DNA of 19,394 nt, taken from assembly GCA_947072265.1 (NCBI GenBank), contig CAMTHN010000005.1, positions 1 through 19,394 on the forward strand. The letters run 5' to 3'. The notes beneath the pieces were generated by a model. The model ran no database searches. It was not told where the DNA came from and saw only the letters and a list, made by a program, of their open reading frames with translations. This document shows positions 1-6,981 of this stretch, piece after piece (position 1 is the first letter of the stretch; each line of letters begins with the position of its first letter). The DNA comes from an uncultured Clostridia bacterium. Its GTDB lineage: Bacteria; Bacillota; Clostridia; Oscillospirales; Ruminococcaceae. The position numbers were made by a program, and so were the translations under genes.

Positions 1-114
1 CTTTTAGAGTATATAAACACAATATATAAAAAAGATAAAACTTTTTCATTTGTTGTTTGCGGATCTCTATACTTAGCGTCGGATATAAGAAAATTTATAA
101 AAGACACTATATGA
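1..114 (+). CDS. folC: C-terminal end of probable folylpolyglutamate synthase (partial)
   Basis: The reading frame is open from the first base of the window and ends at TGA 112-114, giving 37 residues of a gene that starts outside the window. The end contains VVCGSLYLASDIRKFI, which resembles the closing segment of FolC/dihydrofolate synthase proteins, where a V-x-GSLY strand is followed by a short helix. FolC adds glutamate residues to tetrahydrofolate in the cytoplasm. A perfect hairpin terminator follows 7 bases after the stop, so this is the end of a transcription unit. The call rests on one short motif and could be wrong; the upstream sequence would settle it. Confidence 0.5.
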   Translation, partial: LLEYINTIYKKDKTFSFVVCGSLYLASDIRKFIKDTI

Positions 115-121
115 CAAAATT

Positions 122-169
122 TATAAATAAAACCCTTTATGATATTTAACATAAAGGGTTTTATTTATA
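122..169 (+). terminator. Intrinsic terminator after folC
   Basis: A 20-bp perfect inverted repeat (122-141 with 150-169) encloses an 8-base loop, ATATTTAA. The core is AAACCCTTTATG/CATAAAGGGTTT, with an A-rich left and T-rich right flank, so it could stop transcription in both directions. It lies just after the folC stop and before the spoIIA operon. The spoIIA promoter must therefore lie within or after it, in the roughly 40 bases before the spoIIAA ribosome binding site. Confidence 0.85.
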
Positions 170-212
170 TGTTAGACAAGACATAAATCTTTTAGGAGGT
201 TATTATTTAAAT

Positions 213-524
213 ATGGGAATAAAAATAGAGAAGATAGATAAAAATTTAATTGCATATATAGATGGAGATATAGATCACCACTCAGCAAAAGATATTAGAG
301 AACAGATAGATATAGAGATTAAAAATTATCTTCCTTCAAAACTAATATTAGATTTTAAAAATGTTTCTTTTATGGATAGTAGTGGGATAGGCCTTGTCAT
401 GGGACGGTATAAATCGATGAAATCAATAGATGGAGGGATCCAATTAAAAAATCTTTCAAGCCATATATCAAAGGTTATGAAGCTTGCTGGAATAGAAAAA
501 ATATTAAAGATAACTAACATTTAG
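213..524 (+). CDS. spoIIAA: Anti-sigma-F factor antagonist SpoIIAA
   Basis: This 103-residue protein is a single STAS domain, the usual length for SpoIIAA. In the forespore the dephosphorylated protein binds the anti-sigma factor SpoIIAB and frees sigma-F. SpoIIAB phosphorylates it on a conserved serine and SpoIIE reverses this. The motif MDSSGIGLVMGRY starts at residue 54, and Ser57 matches the phosphorylated serine (Ser58) of Bacillus subtilis SpoIIAA. The start is supported by AGGAGGT at 194-200. It is the first gene of the spoIIAA-spoIIAB-sigF operon, with 16 bases to spoIIAB. In Bacillus the operon is read by sigma-H with Spo0A; I could not find a convincing sigma-H promoter or 0A box here. 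Confidence 0.96.
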   Translation: MGIKIEKIDKNLIAYIDGDIDHHSAKDIREQIDIEIKNYLPSKLILDFKNVSFMDSSGIGLVMGRYKSMKSIDGGIQLKNLSSHISKVMKLAGIEKILKITNI

Positions 525-540
525 TTTTGGGGGATAGAAT

Positions 541-987
541 ATGAAAAACCTTTTAAATGAAGTAAAACTTATAATTCCTAGTAGATCATCAAACGAGAGT
601 TTTGCAAGAACAGCTATAACCTGTTTTTTTGCACAACTAGATCCAACTTTAGAAGAAGTTGCAGATATTAAAACCGCTGTCTCTGAAGCTGTAACAAACT
701 CTATTGTACATGGATATAAAAATGAAATAGGAAATATATATATCCAAGGAAAAATTTTTGAAAATAACGAAATATACATAAAAATAAAAGATAAAGGTTG
801 TGGAATACCCGATATAAATCAAGCTTTAGAGCCACTATTTACAACATGCACAACAGGAGAAAGAGCGGGACTAGGATTTGCTGTTATGCAATCTTTTATG
901 GATAGATTGAGGGTTTTTTCATCTTTGGATAAAGGAACTACTGTTATTTTATCAAAAAAACTTTCTTCTAAAAAAAATATTGATTAA
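541..987 (+). CDS. spoIIAB: Anti-sigma-F factor / serine kinase SpoIIAB
   Basis: This 148-residue GHKL-fold kinase is close in length to the 146 residues of the Bacillus protein. It holds sigma-F inactive and phosphorylates SpoIIAA with ATP. The N box SEAVTNSIVHGY (residues 48-59) carries Glu49 and Asn53 in the usual catalytic and Mg-binding places. The G1 box DKGCGIPD (84-91) and the ATP-lid/G2 box with GERAGLGFAVMQSF (106-119) are intact. GGGGGAT lies just before the ATG. The 3' end overlaps the sigF start by 8 bases, a typical arrangement for translational coupling that keeps anti-sigma and sigma factor in proportion. Confidence 0.96.
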   Translation: MKNLLNEVKLIIPSRSSNESFARTAITCFFAQLDPTLEEVADIKTAVSEAVTNSIVHGYKNEIGNIYIQGKIFENNEIYIKIKDKGCGIPDINQALEPLFTTCTTGERAGLGFAVMQSFMDRLRVFSSLDKGTTVILSKKLSSKKNID

Positions 988-1654
988 AGATCGTACATCA
1001 AAAGACGAATTTATAAAATCAAATCTTGGACTTGTTCATTCTTGTGCACACAAGTTTAAAGGTAGAGGAATTGAATATGATGACCTTTTTTCATCAGGCT
1101 CTATGGGGCTTATTAAGGCTTTTGATGGATTTGACGAAGACAGAGGAGTAAAATTTTCAACCTATGCTGTTCCTGTAATTTTAGGAGAGATGAAAAGACT
1201 ATTTAGAGATGGTGGAGCTTTAAAAGTTAGTCGAAGTTTAAAAGAACTTTCTTTAAAAGTTGTTCGAGAAAAGGAAAGAATTCTCAAAAAAACTGGAATA
1301 GAACCTTCCCTATCTCAAATTTCCGAATCTTTAGATGTTTCTATAGAAAATGTTATAGAAGCTATAAACTCTAGTCATCACCCTATATCTCTAACTATAA
1401 ATGATGATGAAGATGATGAAAATAAGCAAATTGATATTAAAACAGATAATATTGAGGACAAAATATCTGATATAATATCTTTAAAAGAAGTTCTTCTTCT
1501 TTTACCAGAAAGTGATAGAAAACTAATAATATATAGATATTTTCAAAATAAAACACAGAAAGAAACTTCTCAACTTCTAAAAACTACGCAAGTTCAAATA
1601 TCTAGAAGAGAAAAAAAAATTCTTTTATATCTAAGACAAAAATTAATTAACTAA
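980..1654 (+). CDS. sigF: RNA polymerase sigma-F factor
   Basis: This 224-residue sigma-70 family protein is the early forespore sigma factor. Region 2 is clear: the helix GRGIEYDDLFSSGSMGLI, then VKFSTYAVPVILGEMKRLFR, the sporulation-sigma signature. VSRSLKEL opens region 3. Region 4 ends with the helix-turn-helix TQKETSQLLKTTQVQISRRE. The only candidate start in the open frame after the stop at 908-910, apart from CTG or ATT/ATA, is TTG 980, inside the end of spoIIAB and without a visible Shine-Dalgarno sequence. Translation is therefore probably coupled. The protein is about 30 residues shorter at the N-terminus than Bacillus SigF (255), losing most of the segment before region 2.1. Position after spoIIAB supports sigma-F over sigma-G. 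Confidence 0.93.
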   Translation: MIKDRTSKDEFIKSNLGLVHSCAHKFKGRGIEYDDLFSSGSMGLIKAFDGFDEDRGVKFSTYAVPVILGEMKRLFRDGGALKVSRSLKELSLKVVREKERILKKTGIEPSLSQISESLDVSIENVIEAINSSHHPISLTINDDEDDENKQIDIKTDNIEDKISDIISLKEVLLLLPESDRKLIIYRYFQNKTQKETSQLLKTTQVQISRREKKILLYLRQKLIN

Positions 1655-1704
1655 TATTTTAACATAATATGCCTATATTTCATAAAATAAAATACACTAC
1701 TTAT

Positions 1705-1710
1705 AGGAGG
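1705..1710 (+). promoter_or_regulatory. Ribosome binding site that fixes the start of the next gene
   Basis: AGGAGG lies 6 bases before ATG 1717. The open frame continues upstream to an earlier ATG at 1669, but that one has no ribosome binding site. Residues 1-16 of the longer version are also poor in hydrophobic character compared with the membrane segment that follows ATG 1717. Confidence 0.8.
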
Positions 1711-1716
1711 CATATT

Positions 1717-2082
1717 ATGGAAATATTAAACATAACTACTATATCTATCATTATTATTACAAGTATAATAGGATTGGCCAGTATTGTATCTGCTATCATA
1801 CATAAATCAACGATAAGCCAAAACCAACATCTAATCTCAATAGTTCCTTTAAGCGGGCATGTAGAAAAAATAGAATATATAATTAGATCTATGCTTATAC
1901 AATTTCAACAAACAAATATAGTCAATAGCCAGCCCTATATCATCATTATAGATATGGGAATAGATGATGAAACAAAAAAAATATGCTGTTTATTTGCAGA
2001 AAAAAATAATAATATATCTATATGTAAGCAAGATGAATTACCTAGTTTTATAAAATCAAATTTTATTTTGTATAATAAATAG
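1717..2082 (+). CDS. Small membrane-anchored protein with a half GT-A-like domain, function unknown
   Basis: This 121-residue protein has no family I can name. Residues about 6-28 (ITTISIIIITSIIGLASIV and on) form one membrane segment. The remaining 90 or so residues read like the opening of a family 2 glycosyltransferase: an ISIVPLSGHVEKIEYIIRSM strand-helix, then a strand and acidic loop IIIIDMGIDDETKKIC, which recalls the V-D-D-G-S-x-D-x-T loop that binds nucleotide in GT-A enzymes. The chain stops before any second Asp-x-Asp metal site. It is therefore probably not an active transferase by itself. It begins 62 bases after sigF and ends at a terminator that starts right after the stop, so it may be the last gene of the spoIIA operon. 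It could equally be an unrelated alpha/beta protein. Confidence 0.75.
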   Translation: MEILNITTISIIIITSIIGLASIVSAIIHKSTISQNQHLISIVPLSGHVEKIEYIIRSMLIQFQQTNIVNSQPYIIIIDMGIDDETKKICCLFAEKNNNISICKQDELPSFIKSNFILYNK

Positions 2083-2114
2083 AAAAAACCTTTGGATATC
2101 CAAAGGTTTTTTTC
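2083..2114 (+). terminator. Intrinsic terminator closing the sigF region
   Basis: A 13-bp perfect stem, AAAAAACCTTTGG paired with CCAAAGGTTTTTT, has a 4-base ATAT loop and ends in a run of seven T. It begins at the base after the stop codon of the small membrane protein and separates the sporulation genes from recD2. Confidence 0.9.
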
Positions 2115-2116
2115 TA

Positions 2117-2145
2117 TTTATATAATCTATATGATATAATATAAT
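2117..2145 (+). promoter_or_regulatory. recD2: Possible promoter for recD2-comF
   Basis: TTTATA (2117-2122) and a perfect TATAAT (2140-2145) are separated by 17 bases. The -10 lies about 30 bases before the recD2 start and directly after the terminator, where a promoter is required. The stretch is almost pure AT, so chance matches are easy and the -35 is only 4 of 6. Confidence 0.4.
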
Positions 2146-2175
2146 TATATAATTTATAGATGAGGTCTAAAATAA

Positions 2176-4389
2176 ATGGAGAATAATAATCTAAAAAGCA
2201 TAACTGGATATATTGAAAATATACTTTTTAAAAATGAAGAAACTGGATTTGGCGTTGTAGAAATAATATTTGATAATCTATTACTAGTTGTTGTAGGAAA
2301 CCTTTCTTCTTTAAATGAAGGAGAAGATGCAACTTTTTATGGAGAGTTTATCGCACACCACAAATATGGACAACAATTTAAAGCTTCTGCTTTCGAAGTT
2401 AGGATGCCAGAAACAAAAAAGGCAATATTAAAATATCTATCATCTGGAGTTATCAAAGGAATCGGTATTTCAACAGCAAGAAAAATTGTAGATCTATTTG
2501 GAGAGGAGACATTTAATATTATAGAAAACTCTCCAGATTCTTTATTAAAAATAAAGGGAATATCCCCAACAAAATTAAATACTATAATATATGAATATAA
2601 TAAAATTTGTGGTATAAAAAAAATTATTTTGTTTTTATCAAAATACAATATAACAACTATAAAAAGTATAAAAGTGTGGAAAATTTTTGGAAATCAAGGG
2701 ATATCTTTCATAAAATCAAATCCATTTATACTAACAGATTCTGATATTGATATTGATTTTGAAACTGCAGATTCTATTGCAGAAGATATGGAAATACAAA
2801 AAAATAATTCGAACCGAATATCATCTGCACTAAAATTCATCCTATCTCACAACAAGCAAAATGGACACACTTCTTTACCAAAAGAAACACTTATCTCCCT
2901 TGCTATATCTTTATTAGATATATCAGAATTAGACATATCCAATGTAATAGATGATGAAGTAGAAAAAGGAAAATTTATAGAACTTTTTAAGAATAGATCA
3001 TATATATATATATCAGAAATATTTGAGGAAGAAATAAATATTTCTGAAAGAATAAAACTATTATTATCAAAAAATATTCCTTTTAAAAAAAAATACTCTG
3101 ATATGGAAATTCAAAAATTAATATCTTCTATAGAGAAAGAAAATAATATAGCGTATGAAAATATTCAAAAAAAAGCCATAGAATCAGCTTTAACAGAAAA
3201 TATAATGATTCTAACAGGTGGCCCTGGAACTGGTAAAACTACAACATTAAACGCAATTATAAAAATTTTAGAATTAGAAGGAAATAAAATAATTCTATCA
3301 GCTCCAACTGGTCGTGCAGCCAAAGTTTTATCAAATGTAACTGATAGAGATGCCAAAACTATCCATAGAATTTTAGAAGTGGGATTTAATCAATTTGATA
3401 AAACCATATTTATTAAAAATGAAAATAATCAACTTAAATGCGACGTCGTTATAATTGATGAAATGTCTATGGTGGATACATCTCTATTCTCATCTTTTAT
3501 AAAAGCTCTACCCGAATATTGCAAGATAATTATAGTTGGAGATTATGACCAGCTTCCGTCTGTTGGTGCAGGAAATATAATTAAAGATCTAATAGATAGT
3601 AAAATAGTTCCTACTATCTATTTAAAAGAAATTTTCAGACAAGCAAAGTCTAGCCTAATTATAAAAAATGCTCATCTAATAATAAATGGAGAAAAACCTA
3701 TATTAGATAAAAAAGATAGCGATTTCTTTTTTATAGAGCAAAATAATGCAGAAAAAATATCTAAAACAATAATTGATCTTGTATCATATAGGCTTGCAAA
3801 AAAATACGATTTTTCACCTATAAAAGATATACAAATATTATGTCCCTCAAAAAAATCTATTGTTGGTACAACCTCTTTAAATAAAGATATACAAACAGTA
3901 ATAAATCCAATATCTAAAGAAAAAGCTGAAGTTAAATATAATGATAATATATTTCGTGTTGGAGATAAAGTTATGCAGGTTAAAAATAATTATAATATTC
4001 CTTGGGAAACAGATCAAAAAAAAGGTCTAGGCGTTTTTAATGGAGATATAGGAATAATACTATCTTTATCTAAAAAGGATGATAAAATAATTATAACTTT
4101 TGAAGGGAAAATAGCAACATATAATTATGACTCTCTTTCAGAACTAGTTTTAGGATATGCAATAACAATCCATAAAAGCCAAGGAAGCGAATTTAAAGCA
4201 GTAATAATTCCTATATTAGAAGGATATGATAAACTATATTACAGAAACCTTTTATATACCGGCGTAACTCGTGCAAAACAAATTTTAATTCTTATTGGAT
4301 CTGCCCAAAGAATTCAATTTATGATAAATAATAATAAAAAAATGTTTAGATATACAGGTTTGAAATTTTTATTACAAGAAGGTGATTAA
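2176..4389 (+). CDS. recD2: RecD2-type ATP-dependent DNA helicase
   Basis: This 737-residue protein is of normal length for RecD2, the 5'-3' superfamily 1B helicase of bacteria without RecBC, involved in DNA repair and fork stability. The N-terminal region has the family's OB-like start and helix-hairpin-helix elements (GVIKGIGISTARKIVDLFG at about residues 92-110, and IKGISPTKL). Walker A GGPGTGKT is at 348-355, Walker B IIDEMSMVD has Asp428-Glu429, and motif III is VGDYDQLPSVGAG. Motif IV/V elements follow (EIFRQ, then ITIHKSQGSEF), and motif VI is YTGVTRAK with Arg699. The start is supported by GAGG before ATG 2176. Its last bases overlap comF, so the two are probably translated together. 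Confidence 0.96.
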   Translation: MENNNLKSITGYIENILFKNEETGFGVVEIIFDNLLLVVVGNLSSLNEGEDATFYGEFIAHHKYGQQFKASAFEVRMPETKKAILKYLSSGVIKGIGISTARKIVDLFGEETFNIIENSPDSLLKIKGISPTKLNTIIYEYNKICGIKKIILFLSKYNITTIKSIKVWKIFGNQGISFIKSNPFILTDSDIDIDFETADSIAEDMEIQKNNSNRISSALKFILSHNKQNGHTSLPKETLISLAISLLDISELDISNVIDDEVEKGKFIELFKNRSYIYISEIFEEEINISERIKLLLSKNIPFKKKYSDMEIQKLISSIEKENNIAYENIQKKAIESALTENIMILTGGPGTGKTTTLNAIIKILELEGNKIILSAPTGRAAKVLSNVTDRDAKTIHRILEVGFNQFDKTIFIKNENNQLKCDVVIIDEMSMVDTSLFSSFIKALPEYCKIIIVGDYDQLPSVGAGNIIKDLIDSKIVPTIYLKEIFRQAKSSLIIKNAHLIINGEKPILDKKDSDFFFIEQNNAEKISKTIIDLVSYRLAKKYDFSPIKDIQILCPSKKSIVGTTSLNKDIQTVINPISKEKAEVKYNDNIFRVGDKVMQVKNNYNIPWETDQKKGLGVFNGDIGIILSLSKKDDKIIITFEGKIATYNYDSLSELVLGYAITIHKSQGSEFKAVIIPILEGYDKLYYRNLLYTGVTRAKQILILIGSAQRIQFMINNNKKMFRYTGLKFLLQEGD

Positions 4390-5074
4390 AATTATTTCTA
4401 ATTTATTAAATGTGTTTTTTCCTAAAAAATGCATCTTTTGTTCTGATATAATTGAAATGACTAGTATTTGTTGCTCTACCTGCTATTTAAATCTTCCTTT
4501 TACAAAAATATCTGTCTGTAATATATGTAGTAAAGATAATTGTATATGTACTAATGAAAAATGGTTTTTTGATAAAATAATCTGTCCTTTTAGCTATCAA
4601 GAACCTGTAATAACCTCTATAAAAAATTTTAAATTTAGGGATAAAATTAATTATGCTAAAACAATATCAAAATATATGATAAATAAATTAAATGAATTTC
4701 CTAAAACTATAAAAGAAACAGATCTTATAATACCTATTCCGATGACGCCTAAGGATAAATTTAAAAGAGGATTTAATCAATCTGAAATTATTGCAAAAAA
4801 TATTGGAAAAATCTTAAATATAGATACAAATTTTAAAATAATGATAAAACAAAAATCCACAGAAAAACAGCATAAACTAAATAAAAAACAAAGAAAATTA
4901 AATTTAATAAATGCATACAAATGTATAAAACCAGAATACATACAAGGAAAAAATATTCTAATCTGTGATGATGTTTCTACAACTGGTTCAACTTTAAATA
5001 TTTTTTCACATTGCCTAAAACAAAATGGGGCAAAAAAAATAAGCTGTATTATTTTTGCAACAACACAGCTATAA
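4382..5074 (+). CDS. comF: ComF family phosphoribosyltransferase-like protein
   Basis: This 230-residue protein has the full ComF layout. The N-terminal zinc-binding part has many cysteines (C17-x2-C20, C30/C31, C34, C46-x2-C49, C54, C56). Then comes IPIPMTPKDKFKRGFNQSE (117-135) and the PRPP-binding loop ILICDDVSTTGSTLN (192-206) with Asp196-Asp197. In competent bacteria ComF (ComFC) works with the ComFA helicase in uptake of single-stranded DNA; in other bacteria its role is less clear. The start is GTG 4382, inside the end of recD2 with an 8-base overlap, and the preceding AAGAAGG is a weak ribosome binding site. No other competence gene is seen. The stop lies one base from the galU stop on the other strand. 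Confidence 0.93.
   Translation: MIKIISNLLNVFFPKKCIFCSDIIEMTSICCSTCYLNLPFTKISVCNICSKDNCICTNEKWFFDKIICPFSYQEPVITSIKNFKFRDKINYAKTISKYMINKLNEFPKTIKETDLIIPIPMTPKDKFKRGFNQSEIIAKNIGKILNIDTNFKIMIKQKSTEKQHKLNKKQRKLNLINAYKCIKPEYIQGKNILICDDVSTTGSTLNIFSHCLKQNGAKKISCIIFATTQL
5030..5070 (-). terminator. Possible galU terminator inside the end of comF
   Basis: Read on the minus strand after the galU stop, AGCTGT (5065-5070) pairs with ACAGCT (5042-5047), followed by TTATTTTTTTT. The stem is only 6 bp with a 17-base loop, so it is weak. There is no other hairpin in the one-base gap between the convergent stops. Confidence 0.3.
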
Positions 5075-5075
5075 T

Positions 5076-5945
5076 TTATATAATATTAGAAAGATATTTT
5101 ATATAATCTTTTAATTCATTTTTTGTTTCTGGATGAGAAAGACCAACATCTATGGAAGCTTTTAATATTCCAAATTTATTTCCCATATCATATCTTTCTC
5201 CAATAAAATCGACCCCTATTATTCCCTCTTCCAAACAAACAACCTTCATAGCATCAGTTAGTTGAATTTCTCCGCCAGATCCCTTGTTTGTTTTTTCTAA
5301 TATATCAAATATTTTAGGTGTTAAAACACATCTACCTAATATAGAATAAAGAGAAAATTCTTCTCCTGTTTTTGGCTTTTCTATCATATCGCTTATATCA
5401 AATATATTTCCTTCTTTTTTAGAAAGCTTCATAGATGAATATTTATATATATCTTTTTGAGAAACCTGTTTAATTCCAACTACAGATTTGCCATATTTTA
5501 TATGTGCATCACAAAGCTGTTTACATGTCGGATTTTCTCCTACTATAACATCATCTCCATATAAAACGGCAAAACTTTCATCTCCTATAAACTCTTTCCC
5601 TAATAAAACAGCATCCCCTAAACCTTTTGCCTCTTTCTGTCTAATAAAATATATATTTGCTAGATTTGAGATATCTCTAACTTTTTTATAAAGGTCTATT
5701 TTATTACTAGATATTAATTTTTCTTCTAATTCTGGATTATAATCAAAATGATCTTCTATTAAATATTTACCTCTACTAATAACTATTAAAATATCTTCTA
5801 TACCACTTCTCACAGCTTCTTCAACTATATACTGTATAGAAGGTTTATCAACGATAGGAATCATCTCTTTTGGTAAACACTTGGTTAAAGGAAGAACCCT
5901 TGTTCCAAATCCAGCTGCTGGTATTATTGCTTTTTTTATCTTCAT
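5076..5945 (-). CDS. galU: UTP-glucose-1-phosphate uridylyltransferase
   Basis: This 289-residue enzyme makes UDP-glucose from UTP and glucose 1-phosphate, for cell-wall polymers, glycolipids and capsule. The nucleotide-binding signature IIPAAGFGTRVLPLTK spans residues 7-22, followed by LPKEMIPIVDKPSIQYI (24-40). The metal-binding acidic pair is in VLYGDDVI (127-134). GSGGEIQLTDAM (222-233) and GERYDMGNKFG (249-259) are the late conserved GalU/GtaB boxes. Residue 111 in KGLGDAV is Asp where most homologues have His. The start ATG at 5943-5945 is preceded by a weak AGGTG. It lies 21 bases after the RING-like membrane protein gene and is probably transcribed with it. Confidence 0.95.
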   Translation of the reverse strand: MKIKKAIIPAAGFGTRVLPLTKCLPKEMIPIVDKPSIQYIVEEAVRSGIEDILIVISRGKYLIEDHFDYNPELEEKLISSNKIDLYKKVRDISNLANIYFIRQKEAKGLGDAVLLGKEFIGDESFAVLYGDDVIVGENPTCKQLCDAHIKYGKSVVGIKQVSQKDIYKYSSMKLSKKEGNIFDISDMIEKPKTGEEFSLYSILGRCVLTPKIFDILEKTNKGSGGEIQLTDAMKVVCLEEGIIGVDFIGERYDMGNKFGILKASIDVGLSHPETKNELKDYIKYLSNII

Positions 5946-5966
5946 ATACTTTTTACAACACCTATC

Positions 5967-6848
5967 CTAAAAAAATGTAGACATCCAAGATATAATTGTT
6001 GGTATAAATAAAATAAGAAATGCAATTGCAAATACCCCAATTCTAGAAACTCCACCTCTATTTGTTATATTTAAAATATATTCTTCTTCAGAAATAGAAT
6101 TCTTTTTTATACGCTTTATCTTTTTTATAACATTTTTATAATATATATGATTAAAGGAAAAAGCTATATAAAACTTAATAAAAAAAGACAACATTATAGA
6201 TATAAAAGACAGCATTACAAATGATTGGGAACTATTTGGATAAATAGTTGTCAATACACTTGGTATAGACATTAAAAAAAACAGAATTATAAGAAAAATA
6301 GCAAATAAATTAATTTTTCTGTATATAAAATAATAAAAATCTAAAAACAAGCAAGAAAGATTTATAATATATTTTTTTCCATTTTTTTTATCAAATTCCC
6401 TAAATTTTGGTATAAAATAATTTGAATTTTCTCCTACAAAAATAGCAATATCTTTAACAGGAATTCCTGCTATATCTTCACCGCTATCTATAATATCTTT
6501 ATTTTGACCAAAAAAGCTTGACGGATATTTTTGAAAAGATTGCATATTTTTATTTAAATCTCCGCCACAAGATTCACAAAAAATTCCACTAAAGTCATTT
6601 TCTTTTCCACATTTATTACATATAGACTTGTCTTGTGATGTGCTTTTTGTAAAATCTATTGGATGTTCTTCTTTCCAAAAAAAATCTTCGCTATCTGTGA
6701 GTTTATCTTTATGATAGCTACAAAACCCTTGTTTCTTAAAACATTCACGATGAGAAGGTGCCCCACATTCAGGACATACAACTATATCGCTATTTCCTTC
6801 TATTTTTATAGAACATATAACACAGTCTTCATTTAAAAATTTATTCAT
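5967..6848 (-). CDS. RING-like zinc-finger and zinc-ribbon membrane protein
   Basis: This 293-residue protein has three parts. Residues 9-46 hold a cross-brace zinc finger pattern, C9-C12-C25-C28-H33-C36-C43-H46, like the prokaryotic RING family. Residues 77-94 hold a zinc ribbon (C77-x2-C80, C91-x2-C94). The C-terminal third has three hydrophobic segments (about 180-200, 210-230 and 272-291) with a FYYFIYRKINLF lead-in, typical of the DUF2628 membrane domain. The fingers are probably cytoplasmic. Function is unknown; no ubiquitin-like partner is seen nearby, so ligase activity should not be assumed. GGAGGT lies 6-7 bases before the ATG, and a strong promoter lies upstream. galU follows after 21 bases. 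Confidence 0.85.
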   Translation of the reverse strand: MNKFLNEDCVICSIKIEGNSDIVVCPECGAPSHRECFKKQGFCSYHKDKLTDSEDFFWKEEHPIDFTKSTSQDKSICNKCGKENDFSGIFCESCGGDLNKNMQSFQKYPSSFFGQNKDIIDSGEDIAGIPVKDIAIFVGENSNYFIPKFREFDKKNGKKYIINLSCLFLDFYYFIYRKINLFAIFLIILFFLMSIPSVLTTIYPNSSQSFVMLSFISIMLSFFIKFYIAFSFNHIYYKNVIKKIKRIKKNSISEEEYILNITNRGGVSRIGVFAIAFLILFIPTIISWMSTFF

Positions 6849-6879
6849 TCAATACCTCCGTATATCGATGCTTAAACTA

Positions 6880-6908
6880 ATTATATCATCTTATTATTTC
6901 TTTTTCAA
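6880..6908 (-). promoter_or_regulatory. Promoter for the RING-like gene and galU
   Basis: On the minus strand TTGAAA (6903-6908) and a perfect TATAAT (6880-6885) are exactly 17 bases apart, a good sigma-A promoter. It sits about 30 bases before the ATG and is back to back with the prfB promoter. Confidence 0.75.
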
Positions 6909-6918
6909 ATAATAAATC

Positions 6919-6947
6919 TTTACTTTATAAATATTCTATAATATAAT
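6919..6947 (+). promoter_or_regulatory. prfB: Promoter for prfB
   Basis: TTTACT (6919-6924) and TATAAT (6942-6947) are separated by 17 bases. The -10 is perfect and the -35 matches 4 of 6. The predicted transcript begins about 30 bases before ATG 6982. Confidence 0.65.
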
Positions 6948-6981
6948 ATTTATAAAAGAGAGATGGAGTTTATATTTATAT

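Noticed and set aside
111..122. TGACAAA near the folC stop as a Spo0A box.
   Set aside because: It differs from the TGNCGAA core at an important base, is single, and lies before the terminator.
150..190. AAAGGGTTT (153-161) resembles a sigma-H -35 element for the spoIIA operon.
   Set aside because: It is the right arm of the folC terminator and no matching sigma-H -10 (GAAT type) lies at the proper distance.
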